Origin: Muscardinus avellanarius
Lineage: Eukaryota; Chordata; Mammalia; Rodentia; Gliridae
Reading direction: 5' to 3'
DNA: 64,000 nucleotides
NCBI GenBank assembly: GCA_963383645.1
Contig: OY726561.1
Coordinates: 31,600,826 to 31,664,825 of the forward strand
Position numbers and translations under genes: made by a program. Within the stretch, counting starts at the first letter, position 1. Each line of letters begins with the position of its first letter. Shown piece by piece: positions 47,432 through 59,506 of the stretch. The notes under the pieces were generated by a model. That model was not told where the DNA came from. It was given only the letters and a program-made list of their open reading frames with translations, and ran no database searches.

Positions 47432-47648
47432 TTTTTTTTTTGTGTGTGGGGGGGCGGTCTGGGGATGAAATCCAGGGGCATTCAACCTCCAAGATACACC
47501 CCCTTCCCTGTTTTTTATTATTTTGAAACAGGGTCTCCCTAAGTTAAGGAGGGCCTCTCTAAGTAGCTGAGGCTGTCCACAAACCGTGATCCTCCTATCT
47601 CAGCCTCCTAATTGCTGGGATTACAAGCATGCACCACCACACCCGGCT
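47432..47648 (-). mobile_element. B1-dID-type SINE
   Basis: Antisense full-length: T run, a GTGTGTGGGGGGGCG disturbed tail, 'TCTGGGGATGAAATCCAGGG', AAGCATGCACCACCACACCC. A G7 run at the tail junction is unusual. Confidence 0.93.
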
Positions 47649-48084
47649 CACTTTATCTTACTTTTTAAAGCTATTTTAGGCATTTCTTTTACTATACCAA
47701 TTTTTAAATAATCTCATAAAATTCTAGAAAGTAAAATAGATAGCCGTAGCTGGGATTTTAATTAGATTTCTCTATTTCAAAAACATCTTGAATATACTTT
47801 GTCATTTTAGTTGTTTAGACCATTTAATAACTTCAAACAATATTTATAATGTTCAATTAGATTCCAAGACTTGATAGATTAATTCAGTAGCATTTAATAT
47901 TTTCCCTTTTCAAATTTAGCTTCTCATATAAAATTTACCTTATTTATTGCTAGAGTAAATTCATTCATATATGTTCATATTTTATCTAACAATTATTTTT
48001 GGTAAGTTTCTACAAAAGTTTTTGAGGATGTAAGAATGTGATCAGATCAGTAACCAAAGTATTAATTTATATATTCCTTTCAAT

Positions 48085-48575
48085 TAATTTTTTTTAATTT
48101 TTTATCTGTGCCTTGTATTAGTACATCTTTTTGGGATACAAGATGGTGGAGACATACATGCACACTTCACCCAATTAGCCATTACCCAGTTTCCGCCTCA
48201 TTCCCTCTCCCTCCCTCCTCAAATTTGGCTTACTGATTGTCATTGATGTGTTTGTTAAAATACATCATGTGCATTAGAGAATTTCCCTCTTCCCCCCTCT
48301 CACTCACTCAGGTTGCCTTATTTGCTCATCTATAGAATTTCCTTCTTCATCCAGATTTCCTCCTAAGACTCATTTTCTCCCTAGTTTCTGCATATTAGGA
48401 AGAGCATTTGATTTCTTATTTTTTGTGACTGTTTAATCTCACTTAGCATAATATCCTCCAGTTCCATCCATTTTCTTATAAACGAAGTAATTGTGTTTTT
48501 CTTTATGGCTGAGTAAATTTCCATGTGTACATATCCCATAGTTGTGGATCGCATTCATCTGTTGATGGACTTCTT
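48085..48575 (-). mobile_element. L1 LINE 3' end (diverged family)
   Basis: Antisense: 'GTATTAGTACATCTTTTTGGG', TACAAGATGGTGGAGACATA, 'ATCTCACTTAGCATAATATCC' and CATTCATCTGTTGATGGACT. The 3'UTR differs from the 10- and 42-kb copies and resembles that at 59.5 kb, which points to a second L1 subfamily. Confidence 0.85.
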
Positions 48576-48589
48576 ATCTTATTGCAGTG

Positions 48590-48830
48590 ATAAACACCAC
48601 AAAATCTATATTAAATAAAATAGTGATAAATTACATTCATTCCAAAATCTTGTTTGAATGGTCATGTTTTCAGTGTTTTATCACTTAAAATATTTTTGTT
48701 GAATTTTCATAGAATTTATTTTACTGATATAGATGCTTCCCATTCTTATTTTAAAGGAATATTTACTACTATTGAAGCTTGATTTTATTATATAATTTCT
48801 TATCATTTTCATATCTATTTACATAGTCTC
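48590..48830 (-). mobile_element. Possible old L1 ORF2 relic
   Basis: Faint antisense match to the ORF2 reverse transcriptase region (GATAAATTACATTCATTCC, then TTGTTGAATTTTCATAGAAT). Too diverged to be certain; 48831-49185 gave nothing clear. Confidence 0.3.
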
Positions 48831-49182
48831 TTTCTTGGTCATGTAGAAAAAATCTTGACACTGAAATTAGCTTGCATTTTCAAAAAACCCTGCATGTTTT
48901 TTTATTATTTTATGCTTTAAATTTTTGACATTTATATCAAAAGTGATATTTCTCTTTAGACTTCTTTTAATACCTTATTTATCACATACTGGTTTGAAGT
49001 GATGATTAAGATGCTTTCTTTCTCAACTCCTTCAATATTTAAATACTTCCACTTTTTTCTCTATTGTATGTTTACAGGCATTTCTTTAATAGCTCCATTT
49101 TTCTGCAAGCCAATTGCCTTTAACTATCATCTCCTGACCGTCAATTGTATAAATTACATTTTTATTTTTGTTCAGTGAAACT

Positions 49183-49185
<3 letters not shown>

Positions 49186-49229
<44 letters not shown>
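49186..49229. repeat. (TG)n microsatellite at SINE tail
   Basis: About 22 TG units directly at the 3' end of the antisense SINE that follows. Confidence 0.95.
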
Positions 49230-49233
<4 letters not shown>

Positions 49234-49436
49234 GTGGATTGAACCCAGAGGGATTCTATATCTGCTGTTTACCCCACACACAAACCCTTTTGTTTTTTGT
49301 TTTGTTTTGAAATAGAATCTCCCTAGGTTGCTGAGACTATCACTAAATTGCTTAAGCTGCTTTTGGGCCTATGATCCTCCCATTTCAGCCTCCCAAATAC
49401 CGAGATTACAGACCTTGCACCACCATGGCTGGCTCA
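49230..49436 (-). mobile_element. B1-dID-type SINE
   Basis: Antisense: CTGTGGATTGAACCCAGAGG, a (GTTTT)n-expanded link, and GACCTTGCACCACCATGGCT. Confidence 0.92.
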
Positions 49437-51186
49437 GGTATGGTTCTTGAAATATTCTTCGAGGGTCCTGCAAATGATGGAAAGAAATATGTTATTCATT
49501 TACTATGTCATCCTAAGATTGGCAACTTACAAATGGGCTCATTTCTTCTTCCTCCAGAACTTCAGTCTCCTAAGTTTTCTAAGCCCCAAGAGTACATAGA
49601 CTAATTCAGTCTATTTTTTATTTCTAAAGAACAAGGGAGATCAAACCACAACCAGAGATCAGTGTTGGACATTCTGGTAGAGCAATAGAGAGAAAACTTC
49701 CAGGGTCCTCAAGCTTATCTTTACATCTCTGCCCTTGTTCTTCCCTTTCTCTCGCCCCTTCAACTACTTTCTAGAAACTGAAATCGTCTCTACAGGTTCA
49801 CAGACATCCTGATGCCAATGGCTTAACTTGGTCTAAGAGGCAAAGGGCTTGTTCTTGAGAAGAAAAACAAAGGAAAAAAGAAAATAAAAGAAATTTGCAT
49901 TCATATTATTATGTTGTCAGAGTTCTCTACTTTACTTGGAGCACTTTCTATTAACTTAAAAAATCATATTAAAAACTTAAAGTTGAAAACACCTAAAGCT
50001 GAATATTTCATTGAACATCTCAAAATTCATCTTTATTTTCCCAGTACATAGAACTTCTATGGACAATAACTGTGTACTTTTTATTATATCCTTAAGGATA
50101 TAAGCATATTTATGCCATGAGGAAAACATTATTTGATAGTGGAAAAAATGTTCTTCATACAGAGACAACATCAACATATTGGGTTATGAAATAAAGCTGC
50201 TTTTCAAATGTTGTATCAATACATTTTCTATTAGTAATGTTGCTAAATTCACCACTTAGATTTTTTGATAAATTGAAACACCTGGTGAACCAAGATATAC
50301 ATAAAATGGTTTAGTTCCCTAACAATTTTGTAAAGAATAAACTTTCTTCCCCTGAGTTGGGTTACCAGCAGTCTCTTACCTCCCCCAGATAGTAAGGGCC
50401 ACCTAGATCCCTCTCATGGAATCCACCTGCTGGCAAATGTCATTCACAATTCTCTGTCCCATGACTCATATGTTCTGCGATTTAAGAACTAGCTCCAAAG
50501 CCTGTTTAGTTGAAGTTCACAAATGAGTATATTCTAAAGTCTTGCTCTGTTTGATGTTCTATTGTCATTTACGCCCTGAACATGAGGTTTCAAGGGCACA
50601 GCACAGCTCCCGTCTCCCAAACATTAGAGTTCCTAGGTGTGAGTTTGCATGAGTTTCCTCTGGCCCTTTTTAAGGCCATGCCACCAACTTTTATTTCTGT
50701 CTTATGTGTCTCTTGTCCATACTTAACTCTGGTAAAGGGATTCTTTTATACCTCCTTCTCTTTTCTCTCAAATGCATAGATCTTCTAAAGTTATGAATGA
50801 TTGCTTCTTTAAATAATGTTTTTTCTTAGACAATGTGCAAGCTACCTCCAAGTTTTCTTTTTCTTTATATGAATATCAGTAGAAGAATGACTTAATTTCA
50901 AGATTTACCATTACTTCACATTTTCCAAGACATTACTTTGGAAATGGATGAAATTAATATAGTGGAAGTACGCAGAATAGATTCTTTTGACCCTACCACT
51001 ACTGAGGGAGTTATGAGTGTTCTCTGTCCTCATTAGTACTTCTACGCAGGGCATACATAAGGAAAAGAGAGGAGCTACAATTAGGAAGAAATGAGGATCA
51101 TTAGAGAAGGCAAGGCAACCGTGTATTGGTGGCGAACAAGAAAAAGAGAGTCAGAAAAGGCCAGCTAAGCCTCCTGTGGAAGGGCA
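49437..51186. other. Unassigned sequence
   Basis: No gene supported. 50340-50700 is less AT-rich and may be an old LTR relic, but no family fits well enough. Confidence 0.5.
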
Positions 51187-51265
51187 TGGGAGGGCGCTCA
51201 GGGGTCGGGCACTTGCATGGCCTTTGCAAATGGACTGTGTTCCATCCACAGCACCACAAAGAAAA
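51187..51265 (+). mobile_element. ID-like monomer SINE (tRNA-derived), diverged
   Basis: GGAGGGCGCTCAGGGGTCGG, then GCACTTGCATGG, then TGTTCCATCCACAGCACCAC lies in the order of the ID core: an A-box region, then a B-box-like GTTCCATCC, then CAGCACCAC before an A-rich end. It stands alone, without a B1 half, and is closer to rodent ID than to the right half of the dimers. Confidence 0.6.
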
Positions 51266-51402
51266 CCCATAGAGTTAAAAGGTTCATGATTTACAATTGA
51301 AAATGTGACAGGTATTTTAATGTGTATATGTTCAAGTATCAGAGTATCATGAAAATAATAGTCCAAATAATAAAATCCTTACTTACTCAAAAGCAAAAAT
51401 GG

Positions 51403-51572
51403 ACTGGGCCTGGGTGTAGACACTTCTAATTTCAATCCTTGGTAGGCTGAAATAAGATTTGAGGGCAGAACATAGTAACTTGACAAAATTATACTTCAAA
51501 ATAAAAAATATAAAGGGTTTAGCTGAGGGTTTAGCTGAAAGGTAGAGCATCCCCAGGTTCAATTCTCAGTAA
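51403..51572 (+). mobile_element. B1-dID-type SINE, decayed
   Basis: 'CTGGGCCTGGGTGTAGACAC' head and GGTAGAGCATCCCCAGGTTC in the ID half. GGGTTTAGCTGA is tandemly repeated at the ID start. Confidence 0.8.
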
Positions 51573-52309
51573 CAAATGAATAAATATATAAATAAAAAAA
51601 AAACAAAAGTCAATACCAAGTAATAGGACGAGCCTCAATACAGAACCCTATTTCTAAACTTCTCCTAACTAGCCTATTACTGTCCTGATCCCCATTGTGG
51701 ATGACATACTTTAAAAAAAAAAACATTGATTATCCCTTCATCATGGATAATGCCACCACTGAAACTTCACCACTCATACATAAAATGTGAGATGTGCATG
51801 TGAGCGAGGGACTCTTGGAATCTCGTCTTCACTGCACGGCTGTGAACATTCTACATGCTTCTTATTCAGCTTCTTCATTCAGCCATCATCTGTAAGCACA
51901 AACTACCAGACTGTTATCAAGATAGTCATGGAAATATTTCTCAGTATCGGTGCAGTAACAATCTGGTACTCCTAAATTTAGTTCTTGGAGTTAAATCAAT
52001 TTTTTAATCTCTTAATATCTTTATTTTTCTCATCAAGTGAGTATTGAAGACAGGTATAAAGATGGATAGCTCTCAGTGAAAACTAGCACTTATTTTCTTC
52101 TCCCTGGATTGCATTTGATAAAGCAGCCAGGCAGAAAAGTCAACTGCTTTTCCTAAATGCTATGTGAATCTATGATGAGATTTTTCAAACTTGCATAAAA
52201 TGGACTCCTTATTACTTTGTAGCTCACAGGAATTATAAAAAGCTTAGAATATCTACTAGTAAGTCTCATATCAAAGCTAACATATAGAATTCCTTTTTGT
52301 CACTGTAGC
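51573..52309. other. Unassigned AT-rich sequence
   Basis: No gene or family recognised. Confidence 0.6.
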
Positions 52310-52448
52310 TCAGTTAATAGATGAGGAAAGTATATCAAAATAGATAATATCAATTATTTTGGGTTCACAGTATAAATAGCCTAGTTGGAATCAGAACTTA
52401 GTCTAAGGTCCAGAATTTGTTTTCTTAACCATGCTGTTACACAGCCTC
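52310..52448 (+). mobile_element. MIR element, old
   Basis: TTAATAGATGAGGAAAGTAT, 'GTTGGAATCAGAACTTAGTC' and TTCTTAACCATGCTGTTACA, then CAGCCTC, follow the MIR core order. Confidence 0.75.
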
Positions 52449-52611
52449 TACTATTATAAGTACTTAAATATTCATCTCTTTCCCCACTGCGTTATCAATT
52501 TTACTGTATCCCCTTTCATGTATATATTGATGTTTCCAAGCTTGACTATGAGTGTACTAAAATATTCATTTTGAATTTACATGTATTTTTTTTAGGATCC
52601 TATTAGACTAC

Positions 52612-52778
52612 TAGGCATTATAGGTCTATAATTTTAGTTATTGGAAGGCTGTCACAGGGGTATCCCCAGTTTGAGCTCAGCCTCTGAAACTTAGTGAGAC
52701 ACTGTTTCAAAATAAAATAGAGCTGAGGATGCAGCTCAGAGGCAGAATGTCCCTGAGTTCAATCCCCAGTACCACAAA
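52612..52778 (+). mobile_element. B1-dID-type SINE, decayed head
   Basis: The B1 half is strongly decayed (CTATAATTTTAGTTATTGGA). The ID half (GAGCTGAGGATGCAGCTCAG, then TTCAATCCCCAGTACCAC) is well kept. Tail with AATA/AATG units. Confidence 0.85.
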
Positions 52779-53605
52779 AATAAATTAATGAATAAATATA
52801 TAATCCTATCAGACTGTACAGTACTTTGAGACCTCGTAAATATGCGATGTGGCTACAAGCCTGAAGGAAATATCTAGCATGTGTTCTTCCTCTACTAAGA
52901 TAAAATGCTCAAGAAAAGTACGGATCTTGGGTCTTGTCTCTTTTGTTAAAAACTCTATCATGAATGTCTGTACTATCACCTTGCTGTCATACGAACTCAG
53001 AGCAGAATAAATGAAGTAATACACTGATGAGTGAATGAATGCATAGGGTGAGGGAGAAAAGAAAGTACCCAGGTCCCAGTGACATCATTTAGACACCACA
53101 CTAACCCCAAGACTGTTCTCTCGGGGTGTCTAGTAATACAAAATAATAACTTTCCCTATTCTCTCAAGATATGTTAATATTTAACTTAATTTGATGGTTT
53201 TCCTATATGAAGATAATAAAGTTTCCCTCAGTAAAGCAAATGTTTTACAATATTACTCCATAATGAGATTAAGCTTCTTCTTTCACTTTTCTTCATTTTT
53301 ATCCCTCCTCTCTCTTTCTTTCCATCTTTATTCATATATATATAACAGATATTAGAATTAACCAAATTAACTGGGATAACAGATGCATTCTGCTGCCATG
53401 TTTAAAGTGTAGGGACAAAATAAAAATTCTTGATGAGCCCAATATTCTTCTATTAATTTGATAAATGTATTGAATGCCTACAGTGCACCCAGAAGTCTAT
53501 GAGGTACCTAAGCTAATGTGAGGAACAAAAGTTTAACAATTTTATATAAGGTTTACGTAAATTGCATTAGTATTATCTTTACATATTTTGTGCGTGTGTG
53601 TGTGT
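52779..53605. other. Unassigned AT-rich sequence
   Basis: No gene. A short stretch at about 53455-53530 weakly resembles MIR. A GTGTG run at 53590-53605 adjoins the next SINE. Confidence 0.5.
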
Positions 53606-53806
53606 GGTCCTAGATATTGAACTTAGGGGCATTCTACCTCCAAGCTACACACCCAGCCTGATTTTTTTAATTCTTTATTTGAAAACAGAATCTCACAAAG
53701 TTTTGGAGGGCCTCACTAAGTACCTGAGGTTGGCCACAAACCCGGATCCTCCTGTCTCAGCCTCCCAAGTACTGGGATTACAAGCATGTGTCACCACACC
53801 TGGCTC
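53606..53806 (-). mobile_element. B1-dID-type SINE
   Basis: Antisense: 'TATTGAACTTAGGGGCATTC', AAGCTACACACCCAGCCTG, CATGTGTCACCACACCTGGC, with a short GT-rich tail on the left. Confidence 0.93.
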
Positions 53807-54069
53807 ATATATTTATTTTTCTTTTGAAATGGGGCAGTCTAATTCTAATGGATAACATAGTCGTTAATTACATGGTTAAAGGAAATAGTCTCTCATCAAC
53901 ACTGGTACATGACCTTTCTGTTTTAATGCAATGTTACAAATAAACCAAAGCCAAGGAAAATAAGTAACCTAAAAATAAAAAAAAAGTATTCAAGTGTTTC
54001 TTTGTACCATTCACTCCTTTTTTTTTCTTTGAATGAAGTTTAACATTTGTAGAAACACATTGCTATTAA

Positions 54070-54070
<1 letters not shown>

Positions 54071-54119
<49 letters not shown>
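54071..54119. repeat. (TG)n microsatellite at SINE tail
   Basis: About 24 TG units directly before an antisense SINE. Confidence 0.95.
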
Positions 54120-54121
<2 letters not shown>

Positions 54122-54300
54122 ACTGGGGATGATGAACACCAGGGGCCTTCTATAGATTCTGGATTATATCCGCAGCCTATTTTATTCTTAATTTAGAAAC
54201 AGGGTCTAATTAAGTTGCTGAAGCTGGCCAAGAACCTGTGATCCTTCTGTCTCGGCCTCCCAAGTACTGGGATTCCAGGTAAGGAACACCACTCTTGGCT
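54120..54300 (-). mobile_element. B1-dID-type SINE, shortened
   Basis: Antisense: 'TACTGGGGATGATGAACACC', 'AGAAACAGGGTCTAATTAAG' and TCTCGGCCTCCCAAGTACTG. The segment between the two gene-half copies of CTCACTAAGTAGC is single, so the copy is about 25 bp short. Confidence 0.9.
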
Positions 54301-55017
54301 TGAAAATTTAATGTTGGACTCAGCTTGGAAGTTCAACATTCGAACATTGTTCAGCTTCCCTACAAAGCAGCATTATCAGTAGAGAATCAGGTTTATCAGT
54401 TATCACTGTCAGGTAGACAATGAAATGAAGTGCTTGGTTTAGCTGTGTCAGAGTCAAGTGATTCTGAAAACCAGAGTACTGCCAAGTTTGCCAACTGAGC
54501 TCCACAATGCCCTTTCACTCAACATTTACCCTCAGAACTTCAAATAAAGCACTTTACTTGGTTAATCCTTTTATGAGCAGCTGCTTCTCAACAGGTCTAA
54601 ATAAATCAGCATTAGAAGTGAAAGGTTAATTGTGGTAAAGAAGAACAGGGAAATAATAAAAGTGAAAGTTGTTACCAAGAAAACTTGTACTTAGAGTTGG
54701 TGAGTCCATTCTTGTCTTTTAGGAACCTGTTTCCTAGGAAACATGATGGGTACCACATCTTCTAACATAGTCAGTGATGGAGAATACTGTGGATAACGTC
54801 AACATGATTGATTTATGCCTTCAGTTTTATAAAAGCTACAATAATGTGCAATCTTACTACTCAAGAAAATTTTCCATTTAATTTTTGTTAATGTAAATCT
54901 GAAACAATGGTTTACCTTGGCCACAAAACTTTTTAGATATTCTCTCCTGTATGGTGGCTATCTAGGGAGACAGAAATAAATCCAAAAGAATGTTCACTTA
55001 TTTAAAATATGCGTGGC
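54301..55017. other. Unassigned sequence
   Basis: No repeat family or coding frame recognised. Confidence 0.6.
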
Positions 55018-55261
55018 AAGCCAGGTGTGGTAGTATATGCCTGTAATCCCAGTAATTGAGGGGTTGAGCTAGGAGAATCATATGTTCAAGGCCAGCCTCA
55101 ACAATTTAGGGAGGCCCTCAGCAACTTAGTGAGACCCTGTCTAGAAATACAAAATAAAAAAGGGCTGGGGGTATAGCTTAGAGGTAGAATGCCTCTTCTA
55201 GGTTCAGTCCCCAGAACCCCTTATTTACTGAAAGATAAATAAATAAATAAATAAATAAATC
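55018..55261 (+). mobile_element. B1-dID-type SINE with (AAAT)n tail
   Basis: AGCCAGGTGTGGTAGTATAT at the head, GGGCTGGGGGTATAGCTTAG in the ID half, and a seven-unit AAAT run at 55231-55261 as the tail. Confidence 0.94.
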
Positions 55262-56385
55262 GATGTAAAGAAAGTAAAGGAAATACACACACTAACACAC
55301 CAAATGACAAAATATGTAGGACAAGAAAAATGAAAGTATATAAGGCAGTGCAATCTGACTTGAGTCATACCTGCTTTCCTTCAAATGTCTTTATCTACTT
55401 GGCAATTATAGAGGATTGATTTTTTTAAGTTTTAAAAATGAGTTTTCAAAATGTTTTAATAGGAGAGTCTTCTTATTCAAAATTATACCCTCACAACTCT
55501 AGATTATTATTAAATTAAGGCATATTTCATCTCAAGTATAGCTCACAGTTGGTCTTTTCAAGAGACAAGTTGTAGAGATTCTTTTCTTTGTCCTATAATT
55601 TTCTTGAGTGTCTCCTCTAAGGCATCTTATCAGAAGAATGTCACTTCTGTGCCTTACTCAAGGTGTCTTTGTTGGAACATTACTCTAAAACTCTTTGGTA
55701 TTTTTTAACTCAGTACTGATTACAATAACCATTGACTATAAAAAAAGTGATATATGCTTAGCCACTGTTGATGACTCTGTTGAACTTGGATAAACATGAG
55801 AATATTCAATTTATTTAATACACTCATGAATTGATGAGAAAGCAATGCAAATTTAGTTTGGGCTATGAAAAGGGGAGCTATTATAAATAATTTATACTGT
55901 TCATGTGAATAATGTTCTCAATAAGTGAATATGCATCACAGAGCATTAATCACTGAAATACTTTTCATGATATTTCTTCCTGAGAAGGTCCAAGTATCAT
56001 ATAATTAGTTCAAGAAGAAATCTTAGGGAATAAGGCCTTTTTCATTGCTTCCTAATACTTTAGGTCCTCTAATTAATAATACTCCAAAGAATGTCCCCGA
56101 AATGATCCTGAGAAAAAAGAGATGGTTGTTATAGTGTCTGTTTTGGCAAGCATTTAGATAAACAACAGAGTTAGACTAGTGTGGCAACTAGTATATTTTA
56201 TACTAGAAAGTATATTTTAATAAATAAAAAAAACTGTGGTGTTTGCTGGTTGTTCCATTTTCAGGAACAAAAACATAGTTGTGGCAAACAACAAAATTAT
56301 TTCCAAGGAAAGAGGAGTAACTATCAACAAATGGTTTAGAATCTGTTGCTAAGCACAAGTGTTACTGATCTGATTATGTACCTTT
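55262..56385. other. Unassigned AT-rich sequence
   Basis: No gene or family recognised. Confidence 0.6.
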
Positions 56386-56745
56386 TTAAATTGATGCATT
56401 GTAGTCATACATCTTAATGGAGTACAAAAGCAAAATTATGTTATTTTCTGGGAAATGCTTGAGACTGAGAACATTATGCTAAGTAAGATTAGTCAGTCAG
56501 GTACGTGGTGGCACACTCTTGTAAACCCAGCATTTGAGAGGTGGAGACTGGAGGATCTTGGTTTGTGGACAGCCTCAGGTACTTATTGAGGCCTTCCACA
56601 TCTTAGTGAGACCCTGTTTCAAAATAAAGAATAAAAAAATAGGGCAGGGGATGTAGCTCGGAGGTTGAATGCCCCTGGGTTATATCCCCAGACACCACCA
56701 CCCCCCAAAATAAAAGATTAGTCAGTCACAAAAAGTAAGTCTGTG
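56386..56745 (-). mobile_element. Short L1 with inverted 5' part, interrupted by a SINE
   Basis: 56386-56430 is the L1 3' terminus in antisense (GATGCATTGTAGTCATACAT, then CTTAATGGAGTAC). Directly after it, 'GAACATTATGCTAAGTAAGAT' and, beyond the SINE, TAGTCAGTCACAAAAAGTAA are L1 ORF2 C-terminal sequence in sense. Opposed 3' end and ORF2 pieces are the mark of twin priming. The SINE at 56500-56713 came later. Confidence 0.75.
56500..56713 (+). mobile_element. B1-dID-type SINE with perfect target duplication, inside L1
   Basis: GTACGTGGTGGCACACTCTT at the head and 'GGGATGTAGCTCGGAGGTTG' in the ID half. The 15-bp repeat AAGATTAGTCAGTCA at 56485-56499 and 56714-56728 is exact. Confidence 0.96.
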
Positions 56746-56815
56746 AGAGTGTCAGTGCACTTTTTATTCACAAGAAAAACAAGCTTCTTCCCTTTTTATA
56801 AGTATGGAAGCAATA

Positions 56816-57100
56816 AAGCTGGAATGGTGATGCATGCCTATAATCTCAGTACTTTGGAGGCTGAGACAGGAGGATTGCAGGTTTGCAGCCAGCCTCACCA
56901 ACTTATCAAGGCTCTTGGCAAGTTAGTGAGACCCTGTTTCAAAATAAAAAAAAATAAAATAAGACTGAGGGTGTAGCTAAAAAATTAAAATGCCCTTGGA
57001 TTCAATACTCAGTATAACAACAATAAGGAAGAAAGGAAGGGAGGGAGGAAAGAATAAAGGAAGGGAATAAGGAAGGAAGCAAGCAAGAGAGAAAGGAAGA
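56816..57100 (+). mobile_element. B1-dID-type SINE with (GAAG)n-rich tail
   Basis: GCTGGAATGGTGATGCATGC at the head and 'GACTGAGGGTGTAGCTAAA' in the ID half to about 57022. A purine-only GGAA/GAAG tract at 57027-57100 forms the tail. Confidence 0.93.
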
Positions 57101-58615
57101 GTTGAGGCAGGTAAATCTAACAATGCTCAAATGATAAAGAAATAACCAAGCCCACAAAATATCTTAGGTGAGGACAACTTGTTCACATTAAAGCTAATTT
57201 TTAAGTTTTAGATGTTAACTGATGCTAGTGCATCCAATCGTACAACCCAGTGAAGGAAGTCAGTTTTACCAGTAACTATAGAAGTTCTTTGGTTAAAAAT
57301 TACAGATTTCTCAAGTACTCAAATATATGCAATTACATTTTCCACATTGGAAGAACTTGTTTTAATTCTCAAATTTTGTTATTGAAAACATTTAAATATA
57401 AACTATTTTTAATGATGATGCATACAATGTATATATCAAAAAGCTCTATAAAATTTCTGAAAACCTCAGTGTTCTTCTAATTAATCTACAAGAAGATTTT
57501 TTCAATAAGATGGAACATTTATCATATATAAGTTTTAAGATAATAAAATCCAATGGCAATTCTAAAATCCTATTAGATGAACAACTGAACAAAGTAGACA
57601 TAGGCTGTTTTCCATATATATTATAATGATCATCTGGTCAGAATAAGAAGCATATCATCACCTTGCATGTTTGTACTTCTTAAATAAGCACAGTTCTTAT
57701 GTGTTGATTAAAAATTTTTTATAATTTAAAAATTCAATTTTATATGCTTTTTTGTCCTTAGTTTTTTTATCTTAAGCAAATAATTTATCTGTATTTGCTT
57801 TTTTTCTCTGATAGGAAATAACTAAATTTAATGCTTCATAAAATCCCTTAAGCTACTAGAACTCATGATATAGTAACTCTCACCCCCAAAACACAACTGA
57901 GAAATTTTCAGTACTAGTGATTCAAGAGGGCTTTATATTTGAAAATGAAGTCTAAATAGATGAGAAAATTCTATTTATTTCCTTTCCAACTGTATGTTTT
58001 ACTGAAATAAACATTTAACAGGGAAAATCAAGCACAAATATTTAAGAATATCCAGAAAAAATATAAGCTGTTAATAAAGCTAAAATCCCATTTGATAGAT
58101 TAAATAATTTACAAACTTCTTCACTTTATAAGCACAGAGTAACCAATAGACAATGAACTTTCTTCTGTTCTTATAATTCTCAATCAATAATAGCTAATTG
58201 CTCCCTTTTTTAATGAATGATTCTCCACATAATGTCCCAAATAAAACTTCAAAAGAAAGTATGAGTGAAAATTCTCATATCAAAAGAAAATTCATAATCA
58301 TTTCATAATATAATAATTTATAGATAAAACTATTTTACTGAACTATAGTTTATTAAGTATTATATATTCAACTTGAGGCAACAAAGCCTTTTTTTGGAAT
58401 TAGGAAAAGGGGGCTATTAATGATAAATGACTACTTTCACTCTTAGAGATTTGAAAGAGAAATACAGTGATATAACCCAGAACTCAGTCAGTTAAGATTA
58501 CATTCTTTGTACAGAAGGAGTTTTTTAAAAAATAGGTCTTATGTGTCCAAAGAGTACAGAGATAACTGTGCAGTAACTCAAACATAAACAGGAAAGAAAC
58601 TTGATAGCAAACGTT
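57101..58615. other. Unassigned AT-rich sequence
   Basis: 1.5 kb without recognisable repeats, genes or RNAs. Confidence 0.6.
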
Positions 58616-59000
58616 GGTGGAGGTCCAGCTGGAGTCTAATTACTGCCATTCCGTGCAAACATTTTTTATTTAACAAGGTGGGAGGACCAAAGAAAAGGAA
58701 AGCCATGATGAGCCTTCCGACTCTAAAACCTGAAACCTTGACCCTCTTTCAACATGGCCCTCTGCCCATGAAACTGCCTGAGTTGATGTATGAACTAGGC
58801 CTCTGAGTGTTGTTGGGAGAGGTCTTAAAGAGTCATTTCTGTCATTTCACCTGTTTTGAAGACCATCATTATGAAGGGAGTAAAGCTCTCCCTACATTTG
58901 AAAGCCTGCAAGGCATGCTCAGGACAGAGGGCCCAACTACTCCCTGCAGCTAATTAAAGTGAAAAATTACCTGGATCTGCATTTAGCACCAATCAGGGAC
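58616..59000. promoter_or_regulatory. Candidate conserved noncoding element
   Basis: This stretch is free of recognisable repeats and less AT-rich than both flanks. It has homeodomain-like CTAATTACTG and GCTAATTAAAGTG, a CACCTG E-box-like word, an AATCAGGG word and an inverted CCAAT (CACCAATCAG). No homopolymer or microsatellite occurs. Candidate by texture only. Confidence 0.3.
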
Positions 59001-59406
59001 ATAGTCCTATGTGCTTTGTGTGTGAATATCCTTCAAATAAATCTTCCTTTAAATGTTATTTTTACATATTATCCATATGATGACAAAATCAAGAAATATG
59101 TGAGTTAACATCTGAAAGCAATATTTTAATACTAATCTAGTTACAATTTCTAATGAGTTTTTTAAAGACAAATTCTAGTGAATAAATAAAAGTATTATAG
59201 ATGTTTAACTGATAACATGCTATCGTAAAATGTTGGGACAATTATTACCATTTAGCTACTGGGTATGGGCCACTCTGCAGGGCTAGCCCAACCTTTTGCT
59301 GGTGACTTTCTTTTTAGGTTAGTAACTGCAAAATGTAAATTGAAGTTCAGATGAGTTTCTGATATACTTTCATACATTAAAATAGTAGCCTAAAAGAAGA
59401 ACCTTT
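59001..59406. other. Unassigned AT-rich sequence
   Basis: No family recognised. Confidence 0.6.
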
Positions 59407-59506
59407 AGCTAGGTGAAGTGACTCATGGCTGTAATCTCAGTACTTGGGATGTTGAGACAAGAGAATTGCAGAATTGAGGACTTCATGAAGTTAAAGAGAA
59501 CCTGTT
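59407..59506 (+). mobile_element. SINE B1-half fragment
   Basis: TAGCTAGGTGAAGTGACTCA, TGTAATCTCAGTACTTGGGA and GTTAAAGAGAACCTGTTTTT remain. An L1 tail follows at the point where the A-rich link would begin, so the ID half is missing. Confidence 0.8.
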
